Shown: piece by piece, positions 1 through 12,039 of the stretch
Layout: each line of letters starts with the position of its first letter
Position numbering within the stretch: position 1 is the first letter of the stretch
Source of the DNA: Ustilaginoidea virens
Taxonomy: Eukaryota; Ascomycota; Sordariomycetes; Hypocreales; Clavicipitaceae
Length of the DNA: 64,000 bases
Direction of reading: 5' to 3'
Assembly (NCBI RefSeq): GCF_000687475.1
Contig: NC_057316.1
Coordinates: 62,001 to 126,000 of the forward strand
Program-made: the position numbers and the translations under genes
Notes under the pieces: generated by a model
The model's database searches: none
Told to the model about the DNA's origin: nothing
Seen by the model: only the letters and a program-made list of their open reading frames with translations

Positions 1-1545
1 GGCACCTGCAACCCGATACTCCAACTCGGATATATCTCGACCAGTCTAGCTCCCTAAGCTTGGGCCCTATTTTCAAGAATAAGAATTACATATCACAGAC
101 CCCGTAGACGTCTTCATCCACTCTGGCGCCAACATATGCTTCGGTCTGATCCTCCTCATATTCAGTCTAGTGCCGCCCGCCTTTTCATGCCTACTATCTG
201 TCGTAGGATTCTACGGTGACTGCGTCCGCCGCGTCCGCATGCTCTAGCGATTTGCCTCCCATAATAATATCAATGGTGCTCTCGCAGGAATCACGCTTCT
301 TGCCTACTATAACGGACTTCTCGGCTCAGTCGACATCTTGCCTGCCCAGCACGACTACGATAATGACGCCGAATCTATTAGTCCCCCCCACGACAACATA
401 AGGAGTCTCCTCCAAGACCTCAGGGCTCGGTATCCCCAATCTCGCATATGGCGGATCGAGGAGTCCCGCCTATGCGCCAACGATAAAGACACTAGCAGGG
501 CTATTAAGCTGCTCTCCACGTGGCAGGAATCACCCCTCAAGCAAATCACAGCCGTCAAATACTTTGAGCTGGGCATCAACGCTATAGTTACCCAGAAATG
601 GGACCTTATGCGGGATACGTTTCTCCGCTGCCTCGAGATAAGCAATTGGTCCCCGGTAATGTACTACTTCATAGCGGCTTATGCTTCTTTGGAACTCTAC
701 CGCGATGCCTACTACACTACCGATACCGCTCAGAACGCTAAAGCCACCTATCTTAAAAACCAAGCAGAGGAATATCTCCGCAAAGAACCCCTAGTATCAG
801 GAAAGCAACGTCTTATGGCCCGCCAACTGCCCCTCGAGATATTCGCGTAGCGCAAACTCCGAAAGTGGGAGGAAACTACCCAGACGCTGGGCGTTGACCT
901 TGCGGATGCGGTTGGGCCTAGCCCCGCAATGGAGATTTGCTACATGTGGAATGGGCAGAAGCGCATAAGCGACAAGGAGTTGCAACGAGCAATAAAGAAT
1001 CTCGACTAGGCGAGGTGTATAGCGGGCCATATGACGGATAAGCTAAAGGGGGAAAAGGACAATACAGATATCTAGGCGATTGCCATATCTGCCGTGTTGC
1101 AGCGGTTGGGCAATATGGCTGAGGCGGTTGGCGTGTTGGAGGACCATGTTTTGCTTCACGATCGGCAAGTAGCCTACGCCCCTATAATACTTATATTTTT
1201 TCTTTTTTTCTCTCTTTTTTACTTCATTACGTCAGGCTTACGCTCATCTGAACTGGCAGATCCGTATTTAAAGGCCCTAATAAAGACGACTACATCCGAC
1301 GACTACATCCTGCCAATAGCAAATTACGAACTGGCAGTCATAGCCTGGACACATGTACCACCTCCCTGATGGCCTAGACCCCAAGAAAGCAGAGAAACGG
1401 CGGAGAAAATCAAACGAATGCCAGGAGTACCTGAAGAAAAGTTAAAGGTTGGGAGTCATTTGTGCTTGATGCGCGGGTAGATATACGTATATAAAGCGGG
1501 CTGGAGACGGTGAAATGGTTCAAGAGGAAAATAGGCTGGCTACAG
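1..1545 (+). pseudogene. iml2: Decayed Iml2 homologue (TPR-type mitochondrial outer membrane / inclusion-body clearance protein), 5' end outside window
   Basis: Reading frame 2 carries an Iml2/TTC39-like protein: a hydrophobic stretch with FIHSGANICFGLILL, then LAGITLLAYYNGLLGSVDIL, an open block at 338-850 with the TPR-like part (LMRDTFLRCLE, YYFIAAYASLELYRDA), the signature GKQRLMARQLPLEIF, and SPAMEICYMWNGQKR at about 920-960. In-frame stops lie at 47, 80, 245, 848, 1007 and 1073. A plausible intron with GT at 1169 and AG at 1235 precedes the C-terminal part (DYILPIANYELAV). Later segments (ECQEYLKK, then GWESFVLDAR and SGLETVKWFKRK to about 1540) lie in other frames, so at least two frameshifts exist. 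Iml2 proteins act in inclusion-body clearance linked to lipid droplets; this copy cannot make the protein. Several stops fit CAG/CAA/TGG turned into TAG/TAA. Family assignment rests on recognised motifs and is fairly secure. Confidence 0.8.
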
Positions 1546-2264
1546 CGGGGCTGCTCCTCGAAAATTCCTAGGGACTATATACAATGAAATAGATGGACTA
1601 TTATAGGGACGGCCGCCGGTCAAGGTCGAGCGAGCGATCCCAGGGTCCGAGATACAGCCGTAGGTCGTTTGATCAAAGAATTACGGGTGCTAGTATATCA
1701 AGCGTCTGGCGTTTTGTAAATGTTTCTTAGAATAACGGTAAATTAAAGCAGTTTCCATCCGAGAATTACTTATCCGGCATATTCGCGTCAAATATCTTTT
1801 CAGGTTACATTCCGTCAGCGGTTTAACCCTGCTAGTTTTACGCGTATATTTCTGTAAGTAGTAAAAAGAAAGGATAAACATACAGATTGGCACGTTAGAG
1901 GTCGCTTGGTAGTCCAAAATACGGAGGAGCTTGTTATATTCAGGCCACTTAGATACGTGGATTCATTCTTTGTGTAATCTACAATACGGGGTATCTCGTC
2001 GAAACTACTTATCCTACGGCATAATGCCAAAAAAACCAACTCCTATGTACCGAGGCTTCTAAAATCCAACTCTAATGTACTGAAGGTTCCAAAACCAACT
2101 CTTATATACTAAAGTTTCCAAAAACATATTCTCTATTGGTCCGCATCATCTCCTAGAGATATTATAAAACGTCGCGTTATAAAACCTCAGAATCTAGCCC
2201 AAAGAAACCTCCACCGCATTAAAACTTTGAAAGTAAAAGCATTAAATTCCTCCATTCCCGTCCC
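1546..2264. other. Intergenic region with a short tandem repeat, no gene seen
   Basis: No coding sequence is supported between the Iml2 relic and the desaturase gene. Short frames here look like chance. The last 250 bases are downstream (3') of the minus-strand gene. The only structure noticed is the three-unit repeat at 2036-2123. Confidence 0.6.
2036..2123. repeat. Three imperfect tandem units of about 29-30 bp
   Basis: Three units begin with CCAACTC at 2036, 2066 and 2095 and end in (T)TCCAAAA or TTCTAAAA. The units differ mainly by transitions. Function unknown; it lies just 3' of the desaturase gene. Confidence 0.75.
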
Positions 2265-3254
2265 TTAGTTGCCAGCTCTAGCCCGCTTCTTTAGAGAGTC
2301 GATGCCATCCTTGACGATGTCGCTGCCTTTACCGACCCTTTTCGCTGCACGCTCTTGCACATCATGCTTATCTGCGCTATTCTTCACCTCCATTAAGACT
2401 TCGCGGCCCTTACTGGTCCCGTGGACCCAGTCCATAACGCCCAGCCCGCTGTAGTTGGAGGAGCCCCCGCCGGCGTAGTGAATGGCCGTCCGCTGCGTGA
2501 TGCCGCTCATGAGGATGCCAGGGATGAAGGTGTACCCAGACATAGTCAGCGTGTCCTCGACGGTGGTGAGGATGACGACGAGAAAGTAGATGAGGATGTG
2601 GGTCCGGATTAAGGCCGCGGGCAGGAAGATGGGGACGAAGCGATAGACCAAGAGCGCCAGCGGGTGGTCCGTAAAGACCTGGAGGCTGTACGGCGCGCTG
2701 GGGCGGTCGTGGGCGTAGCGCGCGTGCTCCCTGGCGAGGGGCAAATCGCCGTGCAGCACCCGCCGGTGCAGGTAGTAGCGTAGCACCTCGCGCGAGGCCA
2801 GGATGACGAGGCAGTGCTTCAGGATAATCCACGGGAAGGGCAGGGCGGTGCTCATCCTGAAGATGTACCTCTTGAAGGCTGCCGCATAGGCCATACTGAT
2901 GGCGGCCTCGACAGCCAGCAGGAAGAGCACGTTAAGAAGGGCTCGGCCTAGCATGCCGGCTAACTTACGGAAAGCGCGGGGCGGCATAGCGCTCCGGCCG
3001 CCATGCTTGAACCCTACGGAGAGGCTCGGGAGGGCGATATCGAAGAGGAGGAAGATAAGAGCCGGGGCGAGCCAGAAGACGACGCGGAGGACCAGCAGCC
3101 CCGATAGGTGGATTTCCAGCGGGTTGTGCGAAAAGGCCAGGCTGGTCCACGTCACGTAGAAGAAGAAGAGGTTGACCGAGGTGGATAGCGAGGCCCCTGT
3201 TGAGGGGAAGAGGAAGTAGGAGATAAGGGGTATGGAGAGAAGCACGTCGAGCAT
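2265..3254 (-). CDS. Fatty acid hydroxylase / sterol desaturase superfamily membrane protein
   Basis: This is an intact intronless frame of 329 residues. Hydrophobic segments at about 1-45, 52-75, 103-127, 138-156 and 200-232 suggest an ER membrane protein. Histidines expected for a di-iron hydroxylase follow: LHRRVLH (H163, H168), REHARYAH (H177, H182), FTDH (H197) and IHYAGGGSSNY (H259) before the typical tail LGVMDWVHGTSKGR. Boxes two and three lack the usual double histidine, so catalysis may be altered; many fungal members show such variants. The C-terminal 50 residues are basic and helical. The start is the first ATG after an in-frame TAA 21 codons upstream, in the context GCCGCC-like CCCGCCATGC. 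Unlike all DNA to its right it keeps CpA/TpG and normal codons, so it has escaped RIP. The substrate cannot be told from sequence; family call is good, activity uncertain. Confidence 0.8.
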   Translation of the reverse strand: MLDVLLSIPLISYFLFPSTGASLSTSVNLFFFYVTWTSLAFSHNPLEIHLSGLLVLRVVFWLAPALIFLLFDIALPSLSVGFKHGGRSAMPPRAFRKLAGMLGRALLNVLFLLAVEAAISMAYAAAFKRYIFRMSTALPFPWIILKHCLVILASREVLRYYLHRRVLHGDLPLAREHARYAHDRPSAPYSLQVFTDHPLALLVYRFVPIFLPAALIRTHILIYFLVVILTTVEDTLTMSGYTFIPGILMSGITQRTAIHYAGGGSSNYSGLGVMDWVHGTSKGREVLMEVKNSADKHDVQERAAKRVGKGSDIVKDGIDSLKKRARAGN

Positions 3255-3600
3255 GGCGGGCGGTAATGCAGCGCGAGCCGGCTTTTGTAGCGTTAGGGGA
3301 GGGGTGAGGTGAATTTATTCCACTGGCATGGGCCAAAAATGTGGTATGTAGGAGGGTTGGATTGTTCAAGCTAACGACCCACCATTCTATAGCTAATATA
3401 GTGAACCCCACCATTCCATCCCTTTACAGGATCCCCCTTTCTTCTTTAGTATTATCTACAATACTAAAAAAAAACAAAAGACACTTCTCTGTAGTATTAA
3501 TCGCAACAAAAAAAAAAGGGAAATATATCGCAACACACAAAAAAAAGAAAGAGAAACATTTTCTAGAGCCTAGCAAAAAAAAATAATACTTCTTCCAGCA
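3255..3600. promoter_or_regulatory. Upstream region of the desaturase gene grading into A/T-rich DNA
   Basis: The 5' flank of the minus-strand gene contains no other gene. From about 3460 the sequence becomes rich in A-runs. No clear TATA box or operator is identified; short frames on both strands are A- or T-run artefacts. Confidence 0.4.
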
Positions 3601-4899
3601 AATACTTCTTTTAGCAAACACAAGTAAAAATAAAAAAACCATTCTCGTTAGTAAATTCATTCTTTTAATATATCAGCAATTTTCTCGAGCCCTATTCTTA
3701 TCGCTTCTGCAATAATATTAGCTGCTTTAATCATATTGTCTTCCTTATTGCTTATACATCTTATTCTTTTTGCAGTCTTTATGCTTTCTTCTTTTACTTT
3801 ATTCTTATTCGTCTTTCTTTTCTTTGATCGTACCATTATAGCCTCCTTTAGTTCCTATAGCAAATTGAATAAGTCAACTCTATAATAGTAGATCTTTTCT
3901 AGCACTCTTATATAATACTCGATCGCATTCAATTTATCCTATTTATTATATCAAATAAGGATATCTTCCTTTTATATAATCTTTATAATAGCTAACCGAA
4001 TCATTATATCTAGATTATATATCCTACTTAGCGACTTCATTCCTATAATTAATTTATTCTTTACAGGGATTTTCGAGGATAGTATAAATAATATTATATT
4101 AAATACTTACTATACTTCGATTTTTCTTAATAATATAGGGAGGTACTTAAGTTATTTTCGGAAATAATATACAAATTCTATATATAGCCTTCCTAAGAAG
4201 TAGTTTCTTACTGCCTCTATATCTCCCTATATACCTTTTTCGGTAGTATTATTAGTCACAACGGTATTATTAGTCATAATCTTTTCTTCTATTTTAATAA
4301 TTAATATAGTTTGCTCGGTATAATTCTTATTTAAAAAAAAGACCTCTCTAGTATATATATTTTCTTTAGTGAATATAGTTCTACCCTCGAATATCTCTAG
4401 ATTCATCTTTAAGGTTAAAAAAAAATGCTATACTATTATTATAAGAAACAAAGGTATATCGTACTACTATTGCAAAGAAAAGAAATATAAAAGAAAAAGG
4501 AAACTACTACCGCTAAGACCGAAAGTCGTATTAAGGAAATATAAAAGGGAGAAAAGGAAAAAAAAAGAAAAAAAAAAGCAGAAGTATAAGATATAGGTCT
4601 TATCTACCCTACCTATAAAGGTAAGGATAAAGTAAAAGAAACTAATATAGCTATCCTAGCTGCCTCTTTCAATCTTCTATATTATTCTTCTAGATTTATA
4701 GCCTCTCTTTTATTTAACTATTCTACTAAATCCTATATATTTAGTCGTAAAGGTTATAAATATTCCAGCCGGTCGATAATACCTTTTAAATCATCTATAT
4801 ATATCTTTCTTTTTATTCCTCCCTAAATCGGCTCTATTTTATAAATAACTAATAATAAAACTTTAATGACTCTCGATAGGTTTCTCTAAGTTTTATAAA
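3601..4899. other. A/T-rich, RIP-like DNA without a recognised gene
   Basis: TpA-rich sequence with very few CpA/TpG steps. It probably belongs to the 3' part of the minus-strand gypsy relic to its right, but no domain or LTR could be recognised. The frame at 4369-4596 is a lysine-rich product of A-runs. Confidence 0.45.
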
Positions 4900-5953
4900 A
4901 TTTTCCCTTCTACTTACTTTCTTTATCTATTTTTTTCTTAAACTCTATCGCTAATTTTAAAGTTATATAAAACTTTATTAACTTTATTAGATAAAAGGGA
5001 TACTCTTTAATTTTATACCTTTTTCTATTTCTCCTCTTTTCGGCCGATTATTAATAAATTTATATCTCGAATAAACTTATTATTGGTTATCTTTAGCTTA
5101 TTAGCCTTATCCCAATTCCACTTAATCACACTATTATGCTAAGAAAATAGTTCGAAACCGAATATCAATATAACTAGAGATATTCCAACTATAGTTATAT
5201 ATCGATTATTCAGCACTATTATAATAGAAGGAATAGCCTAATTCTACGATTCTAATAATATTCCATTCCTTTCTATAGCCTACTTCATTAATTAGTTCTT
5301 TATAAGTCTTATATTTCTTTCGGCCAATCCTATAGAAGTTAGGTATAAAACTAATCCGAAAATTACCTATATTTTATATTTTTCTCTTATAGCTTAAAAA
5401 AGTTAATTTTTAAAATAGGATCTATTATCGCAATAGATCCTTTTTAGCTATCTAAATATTAATCCCTAGTATTTTCCCTAAGCTTTTATTACCGCGATTC
5501 CTATTGCCTTAATATAAGTCTGCATTAAAAGAAATCTAATAGTATAGTTTACTACTACTAGAATATATATTTCTCCCTCTTTCGTTTTTAGTATAGTAGG
5601 GCCTAAATAGTCTATCGCAACCATCTCCTATAGTTCTAAAAGTATAATAGATTTTAAATTAGCTCCTAGAATCCTAGGTCCTATTTATTAATATACTAAA
5701 TATAACCGATAATATATCTTAATATCCCTAGTTCTTAAAGGCCAATAGAATTTCCCTCGAATAGCCTATAATATAATTACTAGACTAAAGTATCCCTTTA
5801 TATTATAAAAGGCTTATAATTTGGTCGATATCCTACCTTCTAAAATACATTTAGCTAAGGATTCATCTATTTCCAGCCAATATAACCTTTAATCGATAAA
5901 TCGGTACTTTAGCGAATATCTTTATATAAATCTTCTTCGGTCTAAAGTAATAG
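4900..5953 (-). pseudogene. Old gypsy-type integrase relic
   Basis: Read on the minus strand from 5900 downward there is an integrase order typical of Ty3/gypsy: a zinc-domain end with KFYWP (5740-5750), then AIDYLGPT (5596-5613), IYILVVV, a D-x-N region near 5425, GLAERNIRLI (5301-5330) and a C-terminal FGFELFS near 5145. Many stops interrupt it and no matching LTR was found. Reverse transcriptase should lie upstream (higher coordinates) but the relic ends abruptly at the LTR starting at 5954. Motifs are clear but the whole element is not reconstructable here. Confidence 0.6.
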
Positions 5954-6109
5954 TGTTAAAATCCTACGGTAGTCTACTAGACTGCTGGCTCTTCCACCGT
6001 CTCTTGGACTTACGACTATCCCACCGGACTTACGGTAGTCTTACCAATCTTGTGCCGTTACCGTTTACCTTCCGGATTTTCAGTGGATTAGTACTGTATA
6101 CCAAATAAG

Positions 6110-6440
6110 ATAGGCCTTTATCGGGCCTTATTTTTGGTAAGGCTTGACATGACGTATCGGGCCTTATTTTTAAAATATATGGTAAAGCGGCATATGACGT
6201 ACCGGGCCTTATTTAAAAATATTTAATACGGCCGGATATTACGTGGGCACACCGGGCCTTATTTAAAAGATATTTAATATGGTTGGATATTACGTGGCAC
6301 ACCGGGCATTATTTAAAAATATTTAATACGGCTGGATATTACGTGGCACACCGGGGATTATTTTAAATATTTGGTAAGGCTTGATATGACGTATCAGACC
6401 ATATTTTTAAATATATGGTAAGGCTGGATATATTATGGTA
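6110..6440 (+). repeat. Tandem repeat of about 60-65 bp inside the solo LTR
   Basis: About five units contain the core GGGCCTTATTTAAAA, then TATTTAATACGG and GGATATTACGTGGCACACC. The related CopH/CopM LTRs carry a different, 19-bp repeat at the corresponding place, so this part of the LTR evolves by tandem expansion. Confidence 0.75.
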
Positions 6441-6652
6441 TAATGGGTATTACAAGGAGCTCTCTTACTGGCTACCTTGGATGCCTGGGCCTACCCTCTC
6501 TCTTAGATATATTTAGGATAGCTTTTCCCTTTCTTTTTAGATAGAAGAAGGGCAGCATAATTGAACTTATTAATGCACTATATGCCTCTTGACTCTTTTC
6601 ACCTTTCCTGCGTTTCTGGTTATTTATATTTATCTTGCCTTTATACCGGCTT

Positions 6653-6907
6653 TGTCACGGACTCGGGCTATGCCCGTATTATAGATTGACTGAGGCTCGG
6701 GCTGCGCCCGTGCCTAGTCCGGAACGGATAATATAAGGTAGACGCGCGGGTCCATAAGGGCAACGTTAGGGCTCTAGCCTACGCCATATACAAATATATA
6801 TAGACTGCGGAAGGGACCTAATTCGGACTCTTCTCCCTTCCTCCTTAGTTTTATCAATATATCCGATTGACGCCTATTCGCAGTCGCCCTAGGGCTAATC
6901 CGTTACA
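6653..6907 (+). repeat. Gyp1 5' LTR
   Basis: 255 bp starting TGTCACGGACTCGGGC and ending TAATCCGTTACA. The ends form an inverted repeat longer than usual (TGT-ACGGACT). Two internal GC hairpins are visible: CGGGCTATGCCCG and CGGGCTGCGCCCG. Confidence 0.93.
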
Positions 6908-7049
6908 ATTAATAAAACTCTCTCAACCCTTATTATTATATCTTATATAACTGCCGATAATAGATATAGACCCCTTATAGAATATTACGGGCTCGGACGA
7001 TACCTAATACGCCCCCGCTCGATAATAGGCCGTATAACTAGAGTCAATC

Positions 7050-8245
7050 ATAAATACGATAGAAGTATTTAATGCAAGGTTCTAAGAATAGCTATCCTAA
7101 AGCTAAAAAAGCGAGCGCTAGATACGCGCCCAGGCTAAGCAGACTGAGCATCGGATATAGGCCCTTATCGACCAAATATAGTAATAACTATCGTTAGTGC
7201 CTATATTAACCCTAAACCGATCTTAGATTGATTCCGTTTTAATCCTAGGGGAAACCTAATAAAAACGCAAGCCGATACCGGTCGGGGAACCTTTTAATAG
7301 CAAAAAGGCTATATTTACCGTATAGAAGACCTTTATAGAGCATAAATTAGAGATCGATCGAGACTTTATTAGTAACGATAAGACCTAATAGATATTTATC
7401 TACTAAAACCTTTCGGCTACGGTCTAATCCTAAGTAGCGGTATTCTTTAAGAATAGTGCGGCCTCCTATTACTATCCTATAGCCTTTTTTAATTACCTAT
7501 AGCGACTCTTTAAGGATCTATATCAAGAGGAATATGCAATTACTAAGCTTAAGTATACCCTCTATTAGATGCCGAAAGAACCCTTCTCAGCCTTCTTTAT
7601 ACGCTTTAAGGAAAAATTAGTGCTAATAGGGGGGCTTAGTTGGCCCGAGTTAGTAAAGCTAGAAATGCTTTAATCCGCCCTTAACCCTTATATATTGGAA
7701 AAGATTATCGGCCTAGGGGTCTCCCGTAAGGACTATAATATGGCCGTTGCATAGTACCGTAAAATCGCTATCGACCTAGAGATAAGCCTTACCGCGAAAT
7801 ACTATATAGATCCTTACTAGAATTATAACGATAATGCCCGGGACCCGTAGGCGACCGCTCGGGATAAGGATAGTAATACGCCTATAATGGGCATTAATAA
7901 GCTAGGTTCGAAAGGCAAAAAAAAGTTATCTACTAAAAGGGTAGTATAAGTTTTAAGAGAGGTCCTTAAGGAGCGCTATTAGAAATCATTTTATACCTAA
8001 TATGGGGATGCTAGCTATAAAATACCGGAATGCAAGCTAAGGCCGGCCTAGCCTCTATTAGAGATAACTGTGGCTTCTATAGACCTAAAGGCTATAGAAG
8101 CCTTACGAATCGCTAAGCTTAGAGATAATAATAATAGCGATTCCTAGGGGAAAGACTAGCCTTTAAGCCGAGTCTCGCGAGAGGGCTTAAAAAACGCACC
8201 TAGCCCCCGGCTAAATCACAATAGGAATACTATATAAAGGAGATT
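7050..8245 (+). pseudogene. Gyp1 gag relic with RIP-damaged zinc knuckle
   Basis: The gag frame (frame 3) can be followed through LYQEEYAITKLKYTLY (7518 onward), a retrotransposon gag segment, and RKIAIDLEI. Near its end, codons 7992-8033 have the spacing of a CX2CX4HX4C knuckle, but the two first cysteines and the histidine read as tyrosine and only the last cysteine remains. Multiple TAG/TAA codons interrupt it. The start cannot be fixed because ATG is largely lost. Gag would form the particle that packages element RNA. Confidence 0.75.
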
Positions 8246-11200
8246 AATAATATTAAAGACCGTATAAATAAACACCCCTTTTTAGTCTTAATATTATATA
8301 ATAATTCTACCTTTATCGATACCCTAATTAATTCTAATTATAATTGCTATAGTGCAATAAGCGAAAGAACTGTCTAAAGGTTAGGATTCTAGCCTATCCG
8401 CCTGCCGTCTTATAGGAAACTTAGGACTATAATAGACATAAAGAGTCGATCGGGGGAGCGATAGATTACCCCCTTAATTACCTATACCGTCTATATTGAT
8501 ATTGATATTAATAGATGGCCGTCAGCCGTAATACTATATATCGTCTTAGGCCTTACCTGCAATATTATCTTAGGGCTGCCTTAGATAGAGTACTATAATA
8601 TCGAACTATAGGCGAAGCGGTACCGATTAAGAATTAGAGCCGCCAGCGGCCTCCTTATAAGGGAATCGACCACTCGATCTTCTAAGCCTGCTACAATTAA
8701 TATTCTTAGATCGGTCTTTTATAGTATACTATAACGCGCGGTATACACTTAAGACAACTCGACCTTTTTCTTCCTTATAAGCCTATAGGAGCTTATACGC
8801 ATCCTCTGTATTATACTCCCGCCGTATTAGAATTTAGCTTTCCCTCTAGCCTAGCTGCAGACCTTACTACTAAAGCTCTAAAACTTTACTAACCTCTTCG
8901 ATAAGGCAAAAGCCTCTAGCCTCCCACCGCACTAAGGCACGCTTAATCACTATATTAAGCTTAAACCGACCCTAGATAGGGGGCCACCCGACCTCCTATA
9001 GGGACCGCTATATAATATACCGCAGGACTAGCTACTTAAGGTTTGGAGATAGGTAATAGACCTTATAGATAAAGGATAGATTTATGCGAGCTCCTTATCG
9101 GTAGCAGCATTAGTCCTACTCGCGAAAAAGGCGAATAGTAGATAGCGTTTTTATATAGATTACCGGGCCCTAAATAAGGTTATAATATAAGATTGGTATC
9201 CCCTTCCTTTAATTAAAGAGATGCTATATTCCCTATCTTAGGCGAAGTGGTTTATAAAGGTAGACATCCGAGCCGTATTCTATAAGATCTATATTACTAA
9301 GGGCGATAAATACCTGATTGCATTCTAGACCTATTTCGGCCTTTTTGAGTGGTTAATAACCCCCTTTAGCCTAACCGGGGCCCCTATAATATTCCAATAT
9401 TATATCAATAGGGCCTTAGGGGACTTATTAGGGGATTTCGCTACCGCCTACCTAGACGACATTTTAATCTATACCAGTAGCTTATGGAAGGAATATATAG
9501 ACCGCATTAGGGTTATCCTTAGACGCCTATAAAATACCAGTCTAAATCTAGATCTAGATAAATATAACTTCGCAGTAAAGGAGGTATACTACCTTAGCTA
9601 TATTGTAATAGTAGGGAAGGAGATCCGCTTAAATCCTAAGAAGATTAAAGCGATTTAGGAGTGGGAAGCCCCTACGAAATTATAGGGTATCTAAAGCTTC
9701 TTAAGTTTTGCAAACTTCTATTGTAACTTTATCCTAGACTTCTCTTACCTAGCCGAACCCCTGGTTCGACTAATGCAGAAGGGTATTCCCTTTTAATAGC
9801 TTAAAGAGGAGGAAAAGGCTTTCTAAACGCTTAAATAGTACTTTATTTTATACCTAGTCTTTACCTAATAGGACCCTAAGAAGGAAATAATCCTTAAGGC
9901 AGATAGCTTTAGTACGGCTCTTAATAGCTACCTCTCTTAGATCGGGGAGGATAGAATACTCTACCTAATCGCATATTACTCGGCATGGCTTACAAAAGCT
10001 AAATGGAATTATACCATCCACGATAAGGAGCTGCTTACTATTATTGCATACCTTAAGGCGTAATCGGCTGAACTCCATTCTATTACTGCCCTATTTATAA
10101 TCCTTATAGACTATAAGAACCTTAAATACTTCGCCTAACTAAAGGAGATATCGGAATACTAGGCGCGATAGGCCGAAATGTTAGCCTTTTTTAATTTTTA
10201 CCTTTAGTACCGGCCCGGCTTATAGGCCTAACGCCCTAATACCCTCTCGCGATAGGAGTAAAAGGCAGATAGCGCGGCACTAAGATTTAGCTAAATCTTT
10301 TAACCACTATCTATCTCTGCTATAGAGGCAGACCTAATAGAGGTCTAGCCGGACCCAATAAGAGATCGGCTAACTATAGCCCTAAGTATAATAGAGGATA
10401 GGCTAATAGCGGCTTTATCGACTGGAGTCTCCCTACCTAATAGCTCTCGGGTCTTTACCGATATATACCTATAGGCGCTTTAGGATTAGGCTATAGCTAA
10501 GGACGAACTATATCAGGCCTAGTAGAAGGCTATAGCAAATAGAGAACGATAATTCCCTATAGAGGCAAAGACTAGAGAGCAGATTATAGATTATACCCTA
10601 AACGCCTATAGAATACTACTCTACCGGGGCCAGGTTTAGCTCCCTTCGTTCGAGCCGCTAATAACTATAATAATCTAATAATGCTATAACTCCCCTACTG
10701 TAGGGCACCTAGGGAAGAATACAACCTTCTAACTCTTATAATAGGACTACTACTTCAATAATATATCGTTTGAGGTAGCTTGGTTTATTTAGAATTACTA
10801 ATACTATAGGGCGCATAAGAGCCGCTAATTGCAATAGGGCCTACTTTAGCCTTTACCGATCCTAAATCATTTTTAGTCTTAAATCTCTATTAACTTTATA
10901 ATTGACCTCTTAGCCTAAGATGCCTCCGACCTATATTACCTAATAGTTATTACCAACCGCCTATCTAAATATATTTAGCTTAAAGCGATACACTTAATGC
11001 GAGCGGAGGATTATATAGAATGGTTTCTTGACTACTAGTAGTGGCACTATAAATTCCCTATTTAGATTATTAGTAATAGAGGCTTAGACTAGGTAGGCTA
11101 ATTCTAGACTATAATATATAAGGCTATCGGGACTGAATAACTCCTCTCGACCGTATACCACCTATAGACCGACGGTAGTATAAAGCATATAAACCAGGAG

Positions 11201-12037
11201 GTCTAGGCTATCTTATATATTAAGATAGCATTCGACCAATACGACTAGCCCTAATATCTCGCGATTTATTAATATGCTCTAAATAACCGCACTTCTTTAG
11301 TTACTAGATATAGTCCTAACCGTCTTTTAAATGGCTTCGACTCTTTTATTATAGCACCTCCCCCTAATATTATACTGAGTTTAATGACCCCTAAAGGGCA
11401 AGCGGCGCGCTTCCTAGCTATAATGCAGGAGGGGGGCGAACTCGCTTAAGCCGCTATCGCCTTTACCTAGTAGCGGCAGTAGGATATAATAAACCACTCC
11501 CGATGCCTAGCGGAATGCTATTAAATCGGGGACTAAGTCTAGCTAAGCCTATAGAATATTAAAACCAACCGGCCTTATAAGAAGCTCGATTAGGTATCTA
11601 CTAAATACACTATTATAGCCGTCCTATCCTTGCTTAATATCTAACTTAATATTCCCGATGGTATCTACCTGGTTTTTTACGTTAATCTTATAGAATATGC
11701 CGCTTCCGACCCGCTACCAAGCTAAATACTCATAGATACTAGGCCTAGTCCTCTATTAGTCCTACTAGAGGACTTTAATACCCCGTATGAGGAATTCAAG
11801 GTTAAGGAGATACTAGCTATTAAAAACGCTTAGGGTCATAGCGGCAAACGTAATATGTTAGTAAAATAGAAAGGGTATAACTCGCCGACTTAGGAACCAC
11901 TAGAGAACTTTAAAGATACTGTAGCACGGGAGGCATTTAAGGTTAAATAGGGGGATATTTGGATATATAATAGATCTGGTCGAACCCTATAGTAACCCCG
12001 ATACGGAACGGATAAAATTTTTCCCGGCGAAAGGGGG
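8240..12037 (+). pseudogene. Gyp1 pol relic: protease, RT, RNase H, integrase, chromodomain
   Basis: Pol lies in frame 2, different from gag. The protease active site is near 8321-8338, where a D-S-G type triad reads N-S-N. The RT palm reads AYLDDILIYT at 9446-9475, so this copy keeps its two aspartates. RNase H follows (KADSF near 9896; IHDKELLTIIAYLKA near 10018). The integrase zinc domain includes SPTVGHLGKNT at 10691 on, then LIVITNRLSKY and a DDE core to about 11350. A chromodomain (EEILAIKNA ... LVKWKGYNSPTWEPLENF with stops) lies at about 11789-11950, which would target integration to marked chromatin. Dozens of TAG/TAA codons make it non-functional; no frameshift is needed to follow pol. 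Confidence 0.88.
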
Positions 12038-12039
12038 TA

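Noticed and set aside
1690..2039. Minus-strand frames between the Iml2 relic and the desaturase
   Set aside because: Short, overlapping, without family signature.
3341..4596. Lysine- or phenylalanine-rich short frames
   Set aside because: Products of A- or T-runs.
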